Position numbers and translations under genes: made by a program
The notes under the pieces: generated by a model
Databases searched by the model: none
Seen by the model: only the letters and a program-made list of their open reading frames with translations
What the model was told of the DNA's origin: nothing
Shown: positions 1-7,854 of the stretch, in pieces
Layout: every line of letters begins with the position of its first letter
Position numbering within the stretch: position 1 is the stretch's first letter
NCBI GenBank assembly: GCA_040901705.1
Contig: JBBDYI010000179.1
Coordinates: forward strand, 1 to 24,785
DNA: 24,785 nt
Origin: PLA5 sp040901705
GTDB taxonomy: Bacteria; Planctomycetota; Planctomycetia; Pirellulales; PLA5
Direction: 5' to 3'

Positions 1-151
1 GGGAAGCCTTCTGGAAAGACCACCCAAATTAACCCACAATCATGACGCCCACACGCCGCATCACGCGCTTCCAGGCTGGTCGACAGGCAATCTCTGCCGG
101 CCTATGCTGAACCACATCCCACCCTGTGGCGAAAGTTTGGAGGATCGTCCC

Positions 152-1174
152 ATGCCCGCCATCGCCGAACCCGCGGCAAACCTCTCCGCCGACCCGAAAC
201 TAGCTCACGTCGCCGCCGAGTGGAAGCACGACAGCCCGTTCGTGGCTTGCCGGTTCGATCCGCTCGCTCGCTACGTATTCGCCGCCGCCCAGGATCAAAC
301 GATCCAGCGGTTCGACGTGGCCAGCGGCAATAAGGTCGCTCTCAAGGCGCACGACAGTTGGGTCCGCGCGATCGGCTTCTCCCCGGACGCCAGCGTGACC
401 TACACCGGCGGATACGACGGCCGGCTCGTCTGGTGGCCCACCGCGGCGGAAGCTCCGGCGGCGACGCGAACGGTCGACGCCCATGCCGGCTGGGTCCGCT
501 CGCTTTCAGTCAGTCCCGACGGCAAACGCATCGCCACCGGCGGCAACGACCATCTGGTCAAACTCTGGAACGCCGAAGACGGCTCGCTCGCCAGCACCTT
601 CACCGGCCACGACCGACACGTCTACAGCGTGCTGTTCCATCCCAGCGGCGAGTGGCTCCTCTCCGGCGACCTTCGCGGCGTCGTCAAGCAATGGGAAGCG
701 GCCACCGGCAAGCTCGTCCGCGAGTTCGACGCCAAAGATTTGTACACGCCCAACCCCGGCCAGGCCGCCGAATACGGCGGCGTCCGCTCGCTGGCCCTCA
801 GCCCCGACGGCAAGCACCTCGCCTGCGGCGGACTGTACAAAGGCACGAACCCGTTCGGCGCGGTCCAAGATCCGCTGGTCGTCGTGTTCGAGTGGGAGTC
901 GGCCAAGAAAGTCCAATCCCACACCGCGGCCGGCGACCTCAAGGGCATCATCTGGAACACCGAGTATCACAAAGACGGCTACCTCATCGGCGGCTCTGGC
1001 GGCTCCGGCGGCGGGCACTTGCTGTTCTGGAAACTCGACGCCGCCAACGAATTCCACCGTTTCTCGCTCCCCAACACCGTGCTCGACATGGACCTCAGCC
1101 CCGACGGTTTGCAAATCGCCACAGCACACCACGACCGCCAGGTCCGAATCACGCGGCTCACCGCCAAAACTTAA
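152..1174 (+). CDS. WD40-repeat beta-propeller protein
   Basis: A 340-residue protein made almost entirely of WD40-like repeats, which fold into a beta-propeller and normally act as a protein-binding scaffold. Repeats are visible as recurring blades with SPDG(K) turns and terminal W or F: LVWWPT (about residue 92), HLVKLWNAEDG (about 132), GVVKQWEAATG (about 175), LLFWKLDA (about 290), and GH-like dipeptides at DAHAGWVRSL and TGHDRHVYSV. There is no signal peptide or membrane segment, so it is probably cytoplasmic. I start it at the ATG at 152 because TTGGAGGA lies 7 bases upstream (137-144); the frame is open from an ATG at 104, but that start has no such site. No enzymatic domain is fused to it, unlike many planctomycete WD40 proteins. 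The partner and role are unknown. Confidence 0.88.
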   Translation: MPAIAEPAANLSADPKLAHVAAEWKHDSPFVACRFDPLARYVFAAAQDQTIQRFDVASGNKVALKAHDSWVRAIGFSPDASVTYTGGYDGRLVWWPTAAEAPAATRTVDAHAGWVRSLSVSPDGKRIATGGNDHLVKLWNAEDGSLASTFTGHDRHVYSVLFHPSGEWLLSGDLRGVVKQWEAATGKLVREFDAKDLYTPNPGQAAEYGGVRSLALSPDGKHLACGGLYKGTNPFGAVQDPLVVVFEWESAKKVQSHTAAGDLKGIIWNTEYHKDGYLIGGSGGSGGGHLLFWKLDAANEFHRFSLPNTVLDMDLSPDGLQIATAHHDRQVRITRLTAKT

Positions 1175-1372
1175 ACTGCCAAGGCCCAAACCACGCTTGA
1201 CAACCCCCAGAAATCCGACCGATCACCAACGCCCCCTTGTCACGAATCCATCCGCGAAAATCTGCGCAATCTGCGGATCAAACCTCGGCCCGTTCGAGGC
1301 GATCGACACTGTATTTCGCCGCAGGCGGAGACTTCGAGCCCCCAATCGTGCCAAGCGATCTGCGCCGCGCTC

Positions 1373-1903
1373 TCATCGTTCCTGCATGACCGCAAGAATC
1401 GCCCGGCAGAAGTCCGGCAGGTCGTCCGGCTTGCGGCTCGAAACGAAATGGCGGTCGACGACCGCCGCCGCGTCTTCCCAAATCGCTCCGGCGTTGACCA
1501 GATCGTCCTTGATGCCCGGCGAGCCGGTAACGCGAACGCCGCGATAAACGCCCGCCGAAATCGGAATCCAGCCGCCGTGGCAGATCGCCGCCACCAGCTT
1601 CCCCACCGCGGCGAAATCCCGCACCAGTTGCAGCACATGCGCGTCGCGGCGGAGTTTGTCCGGCATGAACCCACCCGGCACGACGAGACCGTCGAAATCG
1701 GCGGCCCGCATCTCGGCCAGCGCGGCGTCCGCGACACACGGATATCCGTGCTTGCCGGCATATTTTCCGCCCGCCCGCTCGCCGGCCACGACAACGGTCG
1801 CCCCGGCCTCGATCAACCGCAGCTTCGGATACCACAGTTCCAGGTCTTCATAAACGTCGCCCGTGAACATCAGCACGCGGCGATCGGCAAGTGGCAGCGC
1901 CAT
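1373..1903 (-). CDS. DJ-1/PfpI family protein (glutamine amidotransferase-like)
   Basis: A 176-residue single-domain member of the DJ-1/PfpI/YhbO superfamily, whose members act as deglycases, chaperones or (PfpI) peptidases. The nucleophile elbow AAICHGG places Cys108 next to His109. A Glu near the N-terminus (GDVYEDLE, Glu19) matches the Glu of the PfpI-type catalytic set, and VVPGGFMPDKLR forms the expected oxyanion-side loop. Length is normal for the family. The ATG at 1903 is preceded by AAGGAGA 8 bases upstream. It is transcribed in the same direction as the sigma factor gene upstream of it, but a strong intrinsic terminator separates the two, so it probably has its own promoter. The exact substrate cannot be told from sequence. 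Confidence 0.9.
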   Translation of the reverse strand: MALPLADRRVLMFTGDVYEDLELWYPKLRLIEAGATVVVAGERAGGKYAGKHGYPCVADAALAEMRAADFDGLVVPGGFMPDKLRRDAHVLQLVRDFAAVGKLVAAICHGGWIPISAGVYRGVRVTGSPGIKDDLVNAGAIWEDAAAVVDRHFVSSRKPDDLPDFCRAILAVMQER

Positions 1904-1925
1904 GCGTCAATCTCCTTGCAATCCA

Positions 1926-1968
1926 AACGAAAAAGCCGCCGCGGGAGAAAGCATCTCGCCGCGGCGGC
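1926..1968 (-). terminator. Rho-independent terminator of the sigma factor gene
   Basis: On the minus strand a GC-rich hairpin (arms 1935-1948 and 1954-1968, 14 pairs with one bulge, loop of about 5 bases) is followed directly by TTTTTCGTTT. It lies 28 bases past the sigma factor stop codon and just before the PfpI-type gene, so it should end the sigma factor transcript. Confidence 0.85.
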
Positions 1969-1995
1969 AGCTTGATCGAACGCGATCTGCAATGC

Positions 1996-3561
1996 TCAAT
2001 CGAGAAACCCAACCAACTCCTGGCTGCGGGCCGGCTGCTGCAATTTGCGAACCGCCTTGGCCTCGATCTGTCGAATACGCTCGCGAGTCACCTTGAAAAT
2101 GTGCCCGACCTCTTCCAGCGTATAACTGTACCCGTCGCCCAAGCCGTATCGCAACTTGATGATCTCGCGCTCGCGATAGCTCAGCGACTTGAGCACCTTG
2201 TGGATACGGCTGCGGAGCATTTCTTGCGAAGCGCCCGTCGCCGGATTCTTCGCGAACGAGTCCGGCAGCAGGTCGCCGAACTGGCTGTCCTCGCTGTTGC
2301 CGACCGGCCGATCGAGGCTGATCGGATACCGGCTCATCGCCAGCACCCGCCGGGCTTCGTCGACGGTCGTCTCCGCACGTCGGGCCGTTTCTTCGAGCGT
2401 CGGCTCGCGGCCCAACTCTTGCAGCAACTGCCGCGACACGTTCCGCACCCGGGACATCGTCTCGACCATGTGAACCGGAATTCGGATCGTGCGGCTCTGG
2501 TCGGCCACCGCCCGCGTGATCGCCTGGCGAATCCACCACGTCGCGTAGGTGCAAAACTTGAACCCGCGACGATACTCGAACTTGTCCACCGCCCGCATCA
2601 AGCCGGCGTTCCCTTCCTGAATCAGATCCAGAAAGCTCAGGCCGCGGTTGCGATACTTCTTGGCGATCGATACGACCAGCCGCAGGTTGCCCTCGGACAG
2701 TCCCCGCTTGGCGTGCTGATACTCGCGGTAAATCACCTTGAGCAGTTTCACGCGGTTTCGCAAGCTCGTCGGCGTTTCTTGCGTCGCGCGGAGAATCCGC
2801 CGATATTCCTGCACGTACTGCGCACGTTCGGCGGCCGGCGCCTTGGCCTTGCGGCTGGCTTCGATGTACGCCTTCAGCTCGTCGATCCGCTTGCTGAATT
2901 CTTCGAGCGTGTCGATCATCGTCTCGACCCGCTGCGTGCGCAGACCGAGCTCTTCGACCAGCTTCACCGCCCGATTCCGCCGCCGGCCCAGCCGCTTCCA
3001 CGCCGCCCGCCGTTCGGACACCTTCCGCGACTTGCTCAGCGCGATCGCGTAATCGCGGCGATTCGACTTGAGCAGCAAGTCGACCGTCGCCAGGTTCTTC
3101 GGCAAGCGGCCGAGAATCTGGTCCTTCTCCAGGCAGTCCGTCACGGATACCTGAACCGTGCGATCGAACGGCAGTTCGCCGTCGTGAACGCGCCGCAGCA
3201 CCTTGACGGCGTTACGAAGCACGTAATCGCACTGCAATAGCTTCGCCCGAAACTTGACCCGCGTCACTTCGATGCGCCGGGCCAGCGAGATTTCCTGCTG
3301 CCGAGTAAGCAACGGAATCTCGCCCATTTGCGTCAAATACATCCGCACCGGATCGTCGGACCACGACTCGAGTTCGCCGTCCGCGCCGTCGAGCACGACG
3401 TCGTCGTCGGCCGAGTCGGCGTCGTCCGTGGAATCGTCGTCGCTGCTGCCGTTGCTTACGACGTCGTCGCCGTCATCGTCCGTGTCGATGAGGTCTTTCT
3501 CGTTGATGTCGTCGGCGTCGAGCGACGCGCGTGCGACTTCGTCGTTCATGTCGTCGAGCAT
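1996..3561 (-). CDS. rpoD: Primary RNA polymerase sigma factor (sigma-70/RpoD family)
   Basis: Housekeeping sigma factor that directs core RNA polymerase to promoters. From the ATG at 3561 it has 521 residues: an acidic tail rich in Asp and Glu (about 2-67) where region 1.1 would be; region 1.2 (DPVRMYLTQMGEIPLL, about 70-85); a roughly 180-residue basic and helical non-conserved segment; region 2 (SEGNLRLVVSIAKKYRNRG through FCTYATWWIRQAITRA and RTIRIPVHM, about 287-365); region 3; and region 4 with the helix-turn-helix YTLEEVGHIFKVTRERIRQIE near the C-terminus. The start is uncertain. The frame stays open to a TTG at 3615, and a TTG at 3576 has GGGGGTG 5 bases before it, so the true start may be 5 codons upstream of the ATG. 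A perfect hairpin lies at 3616-3634 in the leader. Confidence 0.93.
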   Translation of the reverse strand: MLDDMNDEVARASLDADDINEKDLIDTDDDGDDVVSNGSSDDDSTDDADSADDDVVLDGADGELESWSDDPVRMYLTQMGEIPLLTRQQEISLARRIEVTRVKFRAKLLQCDYVLRNAVKVLRRVHDGELPFDRTVQVSVTDCLEKDQILGRLPKNLATVDLLLKSNRRDYAIALSKSRKVSERRAAWKRLGRRRNRAVKLVEELGLRTQRVETMIDTLEEFSKRIDELKAYIEASRKAKAPAAERAQYVQEYRRILRATQETPTSLRNRVKLLKVIYREYQHAKRGLSEGNLRLVVSIAKKYRNRGLSFLDLIQEGNAGLMRAVDKFEYRRGFKFCTYATWWIRQAITRAVADQSRTIRIPVHMVETMSRVRNVSRQLLQELGREPTLEETARRAETTVDEARRVLAMSRYPISLDRPVGNSEDSQFGDLLPDSFAKNPATGASQEMLRSRIHKVLKSLSYREREIIKLRYGLGDGYSYTLEEVGHIFKVTRERIRQIEAKAVRKLQQPARSQELVGFLD

Positions 3562-3615
3562 GAGCGAATCGTACAAGCGAACACCCCCGAATCTTGAGGA
3601 GGAAAAGGCGCACAA

Positions 3616-3634
3616 CGAAACCGCCGCGGTTTCG
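3616..3634 (-). promoter_or_regulatory. Hairpin in the sigma factor leader
   Basis: A perfect inverted repeat (CGAAACCG, 3-base spacer, CGGTTTCG) lies about 55 bases upstream of the ATG chosen for the sigma factor and 40 bases upstream of its alternative TTG. In RNA it would form a tight stem. No T-tract follows, so it is not an obvious terminator. A regulatory role is only a guess. Confidence 0.35.
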
Positions 3635-4331
3635 CGCGCCTCGAATATGGCGGAAGATCACCCGTGTCTTAAAGTCGCAATTTCACCGCAAAAAGCGACA
3701 CGTCGATGGCGATGCAAAAAAATTTGCCGCCGTCTGCGTGCGCCGTGTCGATGACTCACCCCGTTACATAGGCGGGACATGGGCCGTCGCCAAACCAAAC
3801 AATTCTATCACGCAACCGACGTAAGTCCGGTCGTCATCGATATTTGGAAAGGGATAGCGCATGGGGAAAACTTACCGGCCAAGCAGCCGTGTCAACTGCC
3901 GAACCATTTTTCCCCTCTTTCCCACACCGGCTTTGCAGAAGCCCGTCGGCGGTCCGAGAGTCGAAGCCATCGTCCTAACCGCGACACCGTGCAAGGTCGT
4001 CCGTGAGCGTCTCTACACGAGAATACGAACGGATCGAACCCAGGGGTCGCGCGAAATAACGGCTTGCTCTAGCGGAGTTGCGGAGTGACCAAAGCTTTGT
4101 GGCAGGAAGGTGAGGCTCTAGTATTCTAGTCACGGTGATTAACCGGTCTAGTGCCAAAATAATTCGCGGCGGACGATTTGCTCACCCAAGCGATCCGCCG
4201 CCCTGCTTGCGGCCCGATCCCGCGTTCGCTAGCATTCACGACCGAAATCGCCCCTCGCGGTATCATCTCGTCGTCGTCACAACTGGGTCCAAACCGTCCG
4301 CCAACGTGCCGCCAACACCGGGTCAATAACG
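3635..4331. other. Intergenic region between divergent genes
   Basis: About 0.7 kb between the divergently transcribed sigma factor and SDR genes. Short open frames occur but lack ribosome sites, family resemblance and the local codon bias, so I call no gene. It should hold the promoters of both flanking genes, but I cannot place -35/-10 boxes with confidence. No tRNA, large inverted repeat or tandem repeat is visible. Confidence 0.5.
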
Positions 4332-5162
4332 ATGTCGCTCACCGGCCAGGTCGCCATCGTCACCGGGGCCAGCCGCGGAATCGGCCGCGCCGCCGCGATC
4401 GCTTTGGCCCGTGCCGGCGCTGCCGTCGGCGTCAACTACCGCTCGCACACCGAGGAAGCCGAAGAAGTCGCCGCCGCCATTCGCGACGCCGGTGCGGAGG
4501 CCATACTCCTGCCAGGCGACGTCGCCGATCTCGCGTCCGTCGAAAAGATGGTCGCCGCGGTCGTCGAAAAGTTCGGCCGCCTGGACATTGCCGTCAGCAA
4601 CGCCGCCTACAGCGATCGCGAGCCGTTCTGGGAAGCGAACCTCGACGGATTCCGCCGCGGTGTCGACGTCACGATGTGGGGGGCGTTCAATCTGCTCCGC
4701 ACCGCCACGCGGCAAATGCTCGCCCAAAAACCTCCCGCACGCGGCGCGAGTCCCGCGGACGGTTTCCCCCGCGAATCGAGGGGTTCGATCGTCATCGTCA
4801 GCTCGCCCCACGCCTACATCGCCGTCCCCAGGGCGATGTCCTACAACATGTCCAAAGCCGCCATCGACCAGATGGCCCGCACCGCCGCCATCGAATTGGC
4901 CGAGCACCGCGTCCGCGTCAATCTCGTCCATCCCGGCTGGATCGACACGCCCGGCGAACGCAAATTCGCCTCCGAAGACACCCTTCGCCGCGGCGGCGAA
5001 AAGCTCCCCTGGGGCCGCATGGGCCGCAGCGAGGAAATCGCCCGCGGCATCGTCTTTCTCTGCGACCCGGACAGCGAATACATCACCGGATCGTCGCTGC
5101 AAATCGACGGCGGCATCACGCTCCCCTGGTGGGCAAACCGTGGATCGGCCGTGCCGGACTGA
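4332..5162 (+). CDS. SDR-family NAD(P)-dependent oxidoreductase
   Basis: A 276-residue classical short-chain dehydrogenase/reductase. The cofactor-binding motif TGASRGIG is at 11-18, the NNAG-type strand motif reads SNAA at 89-92, and the catalytic set is Ser158, Tyr171 and Lys175 (YNMSK). The C-terminal ITGSSLQIDGG is typical of FabG-like members. Arg-Ser after the second strand (VNYRSHTEE) suggests NADP(H) preference. Residues about 134-151 form a Pro/Ala/Gly/Arg-rich stretch just before the catalytic-serine strand that most SDRs lack; it keeps the frame. The start ATG has no clear Shine-Dalgarno site, but the protein begins at the normal place for the fold (SLTGQVAIVTG). Substrate unknown. 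The next gene follows after 19 bases, so co-transcription is likely. Confidence 0.92.
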   Translation: MSLTGQVAIVTGASRGIGRAAAIALARAGAAVGVNYRSHTEEAEEVAAAIRDAGAEAILLPGDVADLASVEKMVAAVVEKFGRLDIAVSNAAYSDREPFWEANLDGFRRGVDVTMWGAFNLLRTATRQMLAQKPPARGASPADGFPRESRGSIVIVSSPHAYIAVPRAMSYNMSKAAIDQMARTAAIELAEHRVRVNLVHPGWIDTPGERKFASEDTLRRGGEKLPWGRMGRSEEIARGIVFLCDPDSEYITGSSLQIDGGITLPWWANRGSAVPD

Positions 5163-5181
5163 AAAATCGCGGAGGCGTCCG

Positions 5182-5544
5182 ATGAGCGAAAAGACTACGG
5201 CCGTGTTAATTCCCGTGTTCCTCATCACGGTCGGCGTCGGGTGGTTGCTGACCACCCTCGGCATCGCTCCAGGCATCGACTGGGTGTGGACGCTTGGCTT
5301 GGCCGTCGTCGGGTTGCTCGCCTTCGTGCTCGGCGGCTTCAACAAGCTCACGGCTACGGTCGGTCCGTTTTTTTTGATCGGCAGTTGCCTGTCGGTGCTT
5401 CGTCAAAGCGGACGGCTGCACGTCGACATTGAAATGCCGATTCTGGCCATTTCCGCAGGCGTCCTGTTGCTGGTGGTGCGACATCCAGCGATTCCGATGC
5501 CGAAATGGCTCTCTCAAGAGGGTCGCGGCGGCACAAATACGTAG
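5182..5544 (+). CDS. Small four-helix membrane protein (LiaF/DUF5668-like)
   Basis: A 120-residue, very hydrophobic protein with four predicted membrane helices at about 6-27, 34-53, 58-77 and 84-102, then a short polar tail ending in EGRGGTNT. The pattern (short helical hairpins with WLLTTLG and W-containing turns) resembles the N-terminal transmembrane domain of LiaF/LiaI-type envelope proteins (DUF5668-like), but the match is by general pattern only. The ATG at 5182 has GGAGG 6 bases upstream, a good site for this genome. It follows the SDR gene by 19 bases and is probably translated from the same mRNA. Function unknown. Confidence 0.82.
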   Translation: MSEKTTAVLIPVFLITVGVGWLLTTLGIAPGIDWVWTLGLAVVGLLAFVLGGFNKLTATVGPFFLIGSCLSVLRQSGRLHVDIEMPILAISAGVLLLVVRHPAIPMPKWLSQEGRGGTNT

Positions 5545-5607
5545 CCGCCCAATGCCGCTGAACCACGGCATCCGCCGAACTCGGCGTTTGCTCGACTCCG
5601 CCACGCC

Positions 5608-5628
5608 CGCGGTTTAGACTAAACCGCG
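5608..5628 (+). terminator. Perfect hairpin, possible terminator
   Basis: CGCGGTTTA and TAAACCGCG form a perfect 9-bp stem with a 3-base loop between the small membrane protein and the terpene cyclase genes, followed by ATTT. The T-run is short, so termination would be weak. It may instead be a copy of a small palindromic intergenic element. Confidence 0.4.
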
Positions 5629-5714
5629 ATTTCCGAGCATTGAGCAGCAATGGTTCATTCTGCGGCAGCCGCCGAGTGTGGGGCCGCTTTCATATTCCGT
5701 ATTCTTGCGCGGCC

Positions 5715-7661
5715 ATGATCGACTACGACATGCTTCTCGACGCGAGCCGCCGCGTGCGTTGCGACCTTGTCGCCAGCCGGGAGGAATCCGGCCGCTGGAC
5801 TGGCGAGCTATCCAGTTCGGCGCTCTCCACTGCCACCGCCGTCAGCGCCCTAGCCGTCGTCGAGCGGCGCGGCCCGACCGACGAATCCGGCCGATTCGTC
5901 AACCTCACCCGCGAAACGCAACTCGGCGTGCTGATTGTCGACGGCCTGCGCTGGCTTTCCCGGCATCAAAACGCCGACGGCGGCTGGGGCGACACCGATC
6001 GTTCGCATTCCAACATCGCCACGACGATGCTGGTCCGTGCCGCGTTTCATCTGACAGGCGTGCCGGCCGAACATGCCGACATGCTCGACCGCGCCGAGCA
6101 ATACATCGAGGCCGCCGGCGGCGTCGACGGCCTTCGTCGCCGCTACGGCCGGGACAAAACATTCGCCGTGCCGATTCTGACCAACGCGGCGCTGGCCGAA
6201 CTCGTTCCCTGGCGACAGGTCTCGCCGTTGCCGTTCGAGTTGGCCGCCTTGCCGCAAAGTTGGTATCGATTCCTCCGTTTGCCGGTCGTCAGCTACGCGA
6301 TTCCGGCGCTGGTCGCCATCGGCCAGGCGCGTTTTCATCACCGGCCGCCCTGGAACCCACTGACGCGGTGGATCCGTCGCCTGGCCATCGAACCGAGCTT
6401 GCGTGTGCTCGAACGCATGCAACCGGCCAGCGGCGGGTTTCTCGAAGCCGCGCCCCTGACCAGCTTCGTGGTGATGAGTCTCGCCTCGATTGGCCGCATC
6501 GGCCATCCAGTAGTTGAGCGGGGCGTAAAGTTTCTCATCGAGTCGGTTCGTCCCGACGGAAGCTGGCCGATCGACACGAACCTTGCGACTTGGAACACGA
6601 CGCTGGCCGTCAATGCGTTGTCTTGCGACGAGCGCGGCCCGGCCGTCGGCAAAGACCGCGATGGCGATCGAGCGCATGTCGACGAGATCGACGGCACACT
6701 CAGCGATGCGCGGTTGCTCGATTGGATTCTCTCCTGCCAGCAGCGCGAGCGGCATCCCTACACCGGCGCAGCGCCCGGCGGTTGGGCTTGGACCGATCTG
6801 CCAGGCGGAGTTCCCGACGCCGACGACACGTCCGGCGCGCTGCTGGCCCTGGCCGCGCTGAGACATCGCACCGTACAGCCGGCCGAGCGACAGCGGATCG
6901 ACGCGGCCGCGGCGCTCGGTCTGCGGTGGCTCGTCGATCTCCAAAACGGCAACGGCGGCTGGCCGACGTTTTGCCGCGGCTGGGGAAAGCTGCCGTTCGA
7001 CCGCAGCGGCAGCGACCTGACCGCCCACGCACTCAGGGCGATGGCCCATTGGCGGCGATTGTCGATCGACGGACCGCTTGTTGACGAGCCGCGCATGGAA
7101 CGCGCGCGTCGGCAAGGACTCGCCTATTTGCAGCGCTCGCAGCGGCCCGACGGCAGTTGGACTCCGCTCTGGTTCGGCAACCAAGACCACGCCGACGAAG
7201 AAAACCCGATCTACGGCACCGCCAAGGTGCTGCTCGCCTATCGCGACTTACGTCTCATGGACGCCCCCGCGCCACGCCGGGCTGTGGCGTTCCTGCTCGG
7301 TTGCCAGAACGCCGACGGCGGCTGGGGCGGCCCCGGCATGGCGAGCGAAAACGCACGCCGCACCGCCGAGTCGACCGTCGAAGAGACTGCGCTGGCCGTC
7401 GAGGCCCTGCTCGCCGCCGATGCTGCGGAAGAAACCCAAGTCGCTACGAACAAAGGGCTTACGTGGCTCATCCAGTGCGTCGCACGAGGTGGGCACACCC
7501 GCGCGTCGCCGATAGGTTTCTACTTCGCCCGGCTGTGGTATTATGAACGACTGTATCCGCTTGCCTTCACGGCGTCGGCGCTGGGTCAAGCAGTCGCACG
7601 ACTGCGCCCACGATCCGAGACGACGCCCCGCGATTCGCACACCACGATTCGCTCGCGCTAG
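5715..7661 (+). CDS. Squalene-hopene-type class II terpene cyclase
   Basis: A 648-residue protein of the squalene/oxidosqualene/tetraprenyl-curcumene cyclase family, close to the usual length of about 630-680. The proton-donating DxDD motif is present as DADDT (Asp368-Thr372), preceded by PGGWAW as in hopene cyclases. Several QW-type repeats stabilise the double alpha-barrel: QNADGGWGD (from about 85), RPDGSWPIDTN, LQNGNGGW, RPDGSWTPLW and QNADGGWGG. The region that reads GRWGVNYIYGT in classical hopene cyclases here reads PLWFGNQ, a few residues, then NPIYGT, so the substrate or product may differ from squalene/hopene. The frame is open from a TTG at 5640; I prefer the ATG at 5715 because MIDYDMLLDASRRV fits the family's N-terminal helix. 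Neither start has a strong ribosome site. The following genes encode a prenyl diphosphate synthase and a chorismate-lyase-like protein. Confidence 0.9.
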   Translation: MIDYDMLLDASRRVRCDLVASREESGRWTGELSSSALSTATAVSALAVVERRGPTDESGRFVNLTRETQLGVLIVDGLRWLSRHQNADGGWGDTDRSHSNIATTMLVRAAFHLTGVPAEHADMLDRAEQYIEAAGGVDGLRRRYGRDKTFAVPILTNAALAELVPWRQVSPLPFELAALPQSWYRFLRLPVVSYAIPALVAIGQARFHHRPPWNPLTRWIRRLAIEPSLRVLERMQPASGGFLEAAPLTSFVVMSLASIGRIGHPVVERGVKFLIESVRPDGSWPIDTNLATWNTTLAVNALSCDERGPAVGKDRDGDRAHVDEIDGTLSDARLLDWILSCQQRERHPYTGAAPGGWAWTDLPGGVPDADDTSGALLALAALRHRTVQPAERQRIDAAAALGLRWLVDLQNGNGGWPTFCRGWGKLPFDRSGSDLTAHALRAMAHWRRLSIDGPLVDEPRMERARRQGLAYLQRSQRPDGSWTPLWFGNQDHADEENPIYGTAKVLLAYRDLRLMDAPAPRRAVAFLLGCQNADGGWGGPGMASENARRTAESTVEETALAVEALLAADAAEETQVATNKGLTWLIQCVARGGHTRASPIGFYFARLWYYERLYPLAFTASALGQAVARLRPRSETTPRDSHTTIRSR

Positions 7662-7680
7662 ATGAATCTACGAAAATGCA

Positions 7681-7775
7681 TTCATCGTTCATCACTCCGC
7701 ATTCATCACTCATCACTCGCAATCACTCGCCGCTCCGTGCCCTCCGTGCTCCTCCTCCGTGATCTCCGTGGTTAA
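7681..7775 (+). repeat. Composite TCATCAC / CCTCCGTG intergenic repeat, copy 1
   Basis: An array of degenerate TTCATCACTC units (7681-7730) is followed by a CCTCCGTG-rich 35-mer at 7741-7775. The 35-mer matches 20735-20769 at 32 of 35 positions. The same order of parts occurs again at 20701-20769 and, less exactly, at 10462-10545. Confidence 0.8.
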
Positions 7776-7807
7776 ACAAACCGCCCTCGGTTAAACAAAC
7801 CGCCGCA
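7770..7807 (+). repeat. 19-bp direct repeat
   Basis: GGTTAAACAAACCGCC occurs at 7770-7785 and 7789-7804, a 19-base period. The second copy lies 50 bases upstream of the fusion gene start. It looks like a duplication at the end of the composite repeat rather than an operator. Confidence 0.6.
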
Positions 7808-7854
7808 CCGCCGCCACCCGACCGCCGCTCCTTCCGACTCCGACGAGGCTTCTC

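Noticed and set aside
1891..3240. Long plus-strand open frame opposite the sigma factor
   Set aside because: It is the reverse of a strongly conserved gene; its protein is His/Arg/Leu-rich with no recognisable family. GC-rich codon bias keeps the antisense frame open.
4135..4329. Possible small gene upstream of the SDR gene
   Set aside because: Pro/Arg/Ser-rich, overlapping other equally open frames, no ribosome site; more likely SDR promoter region.
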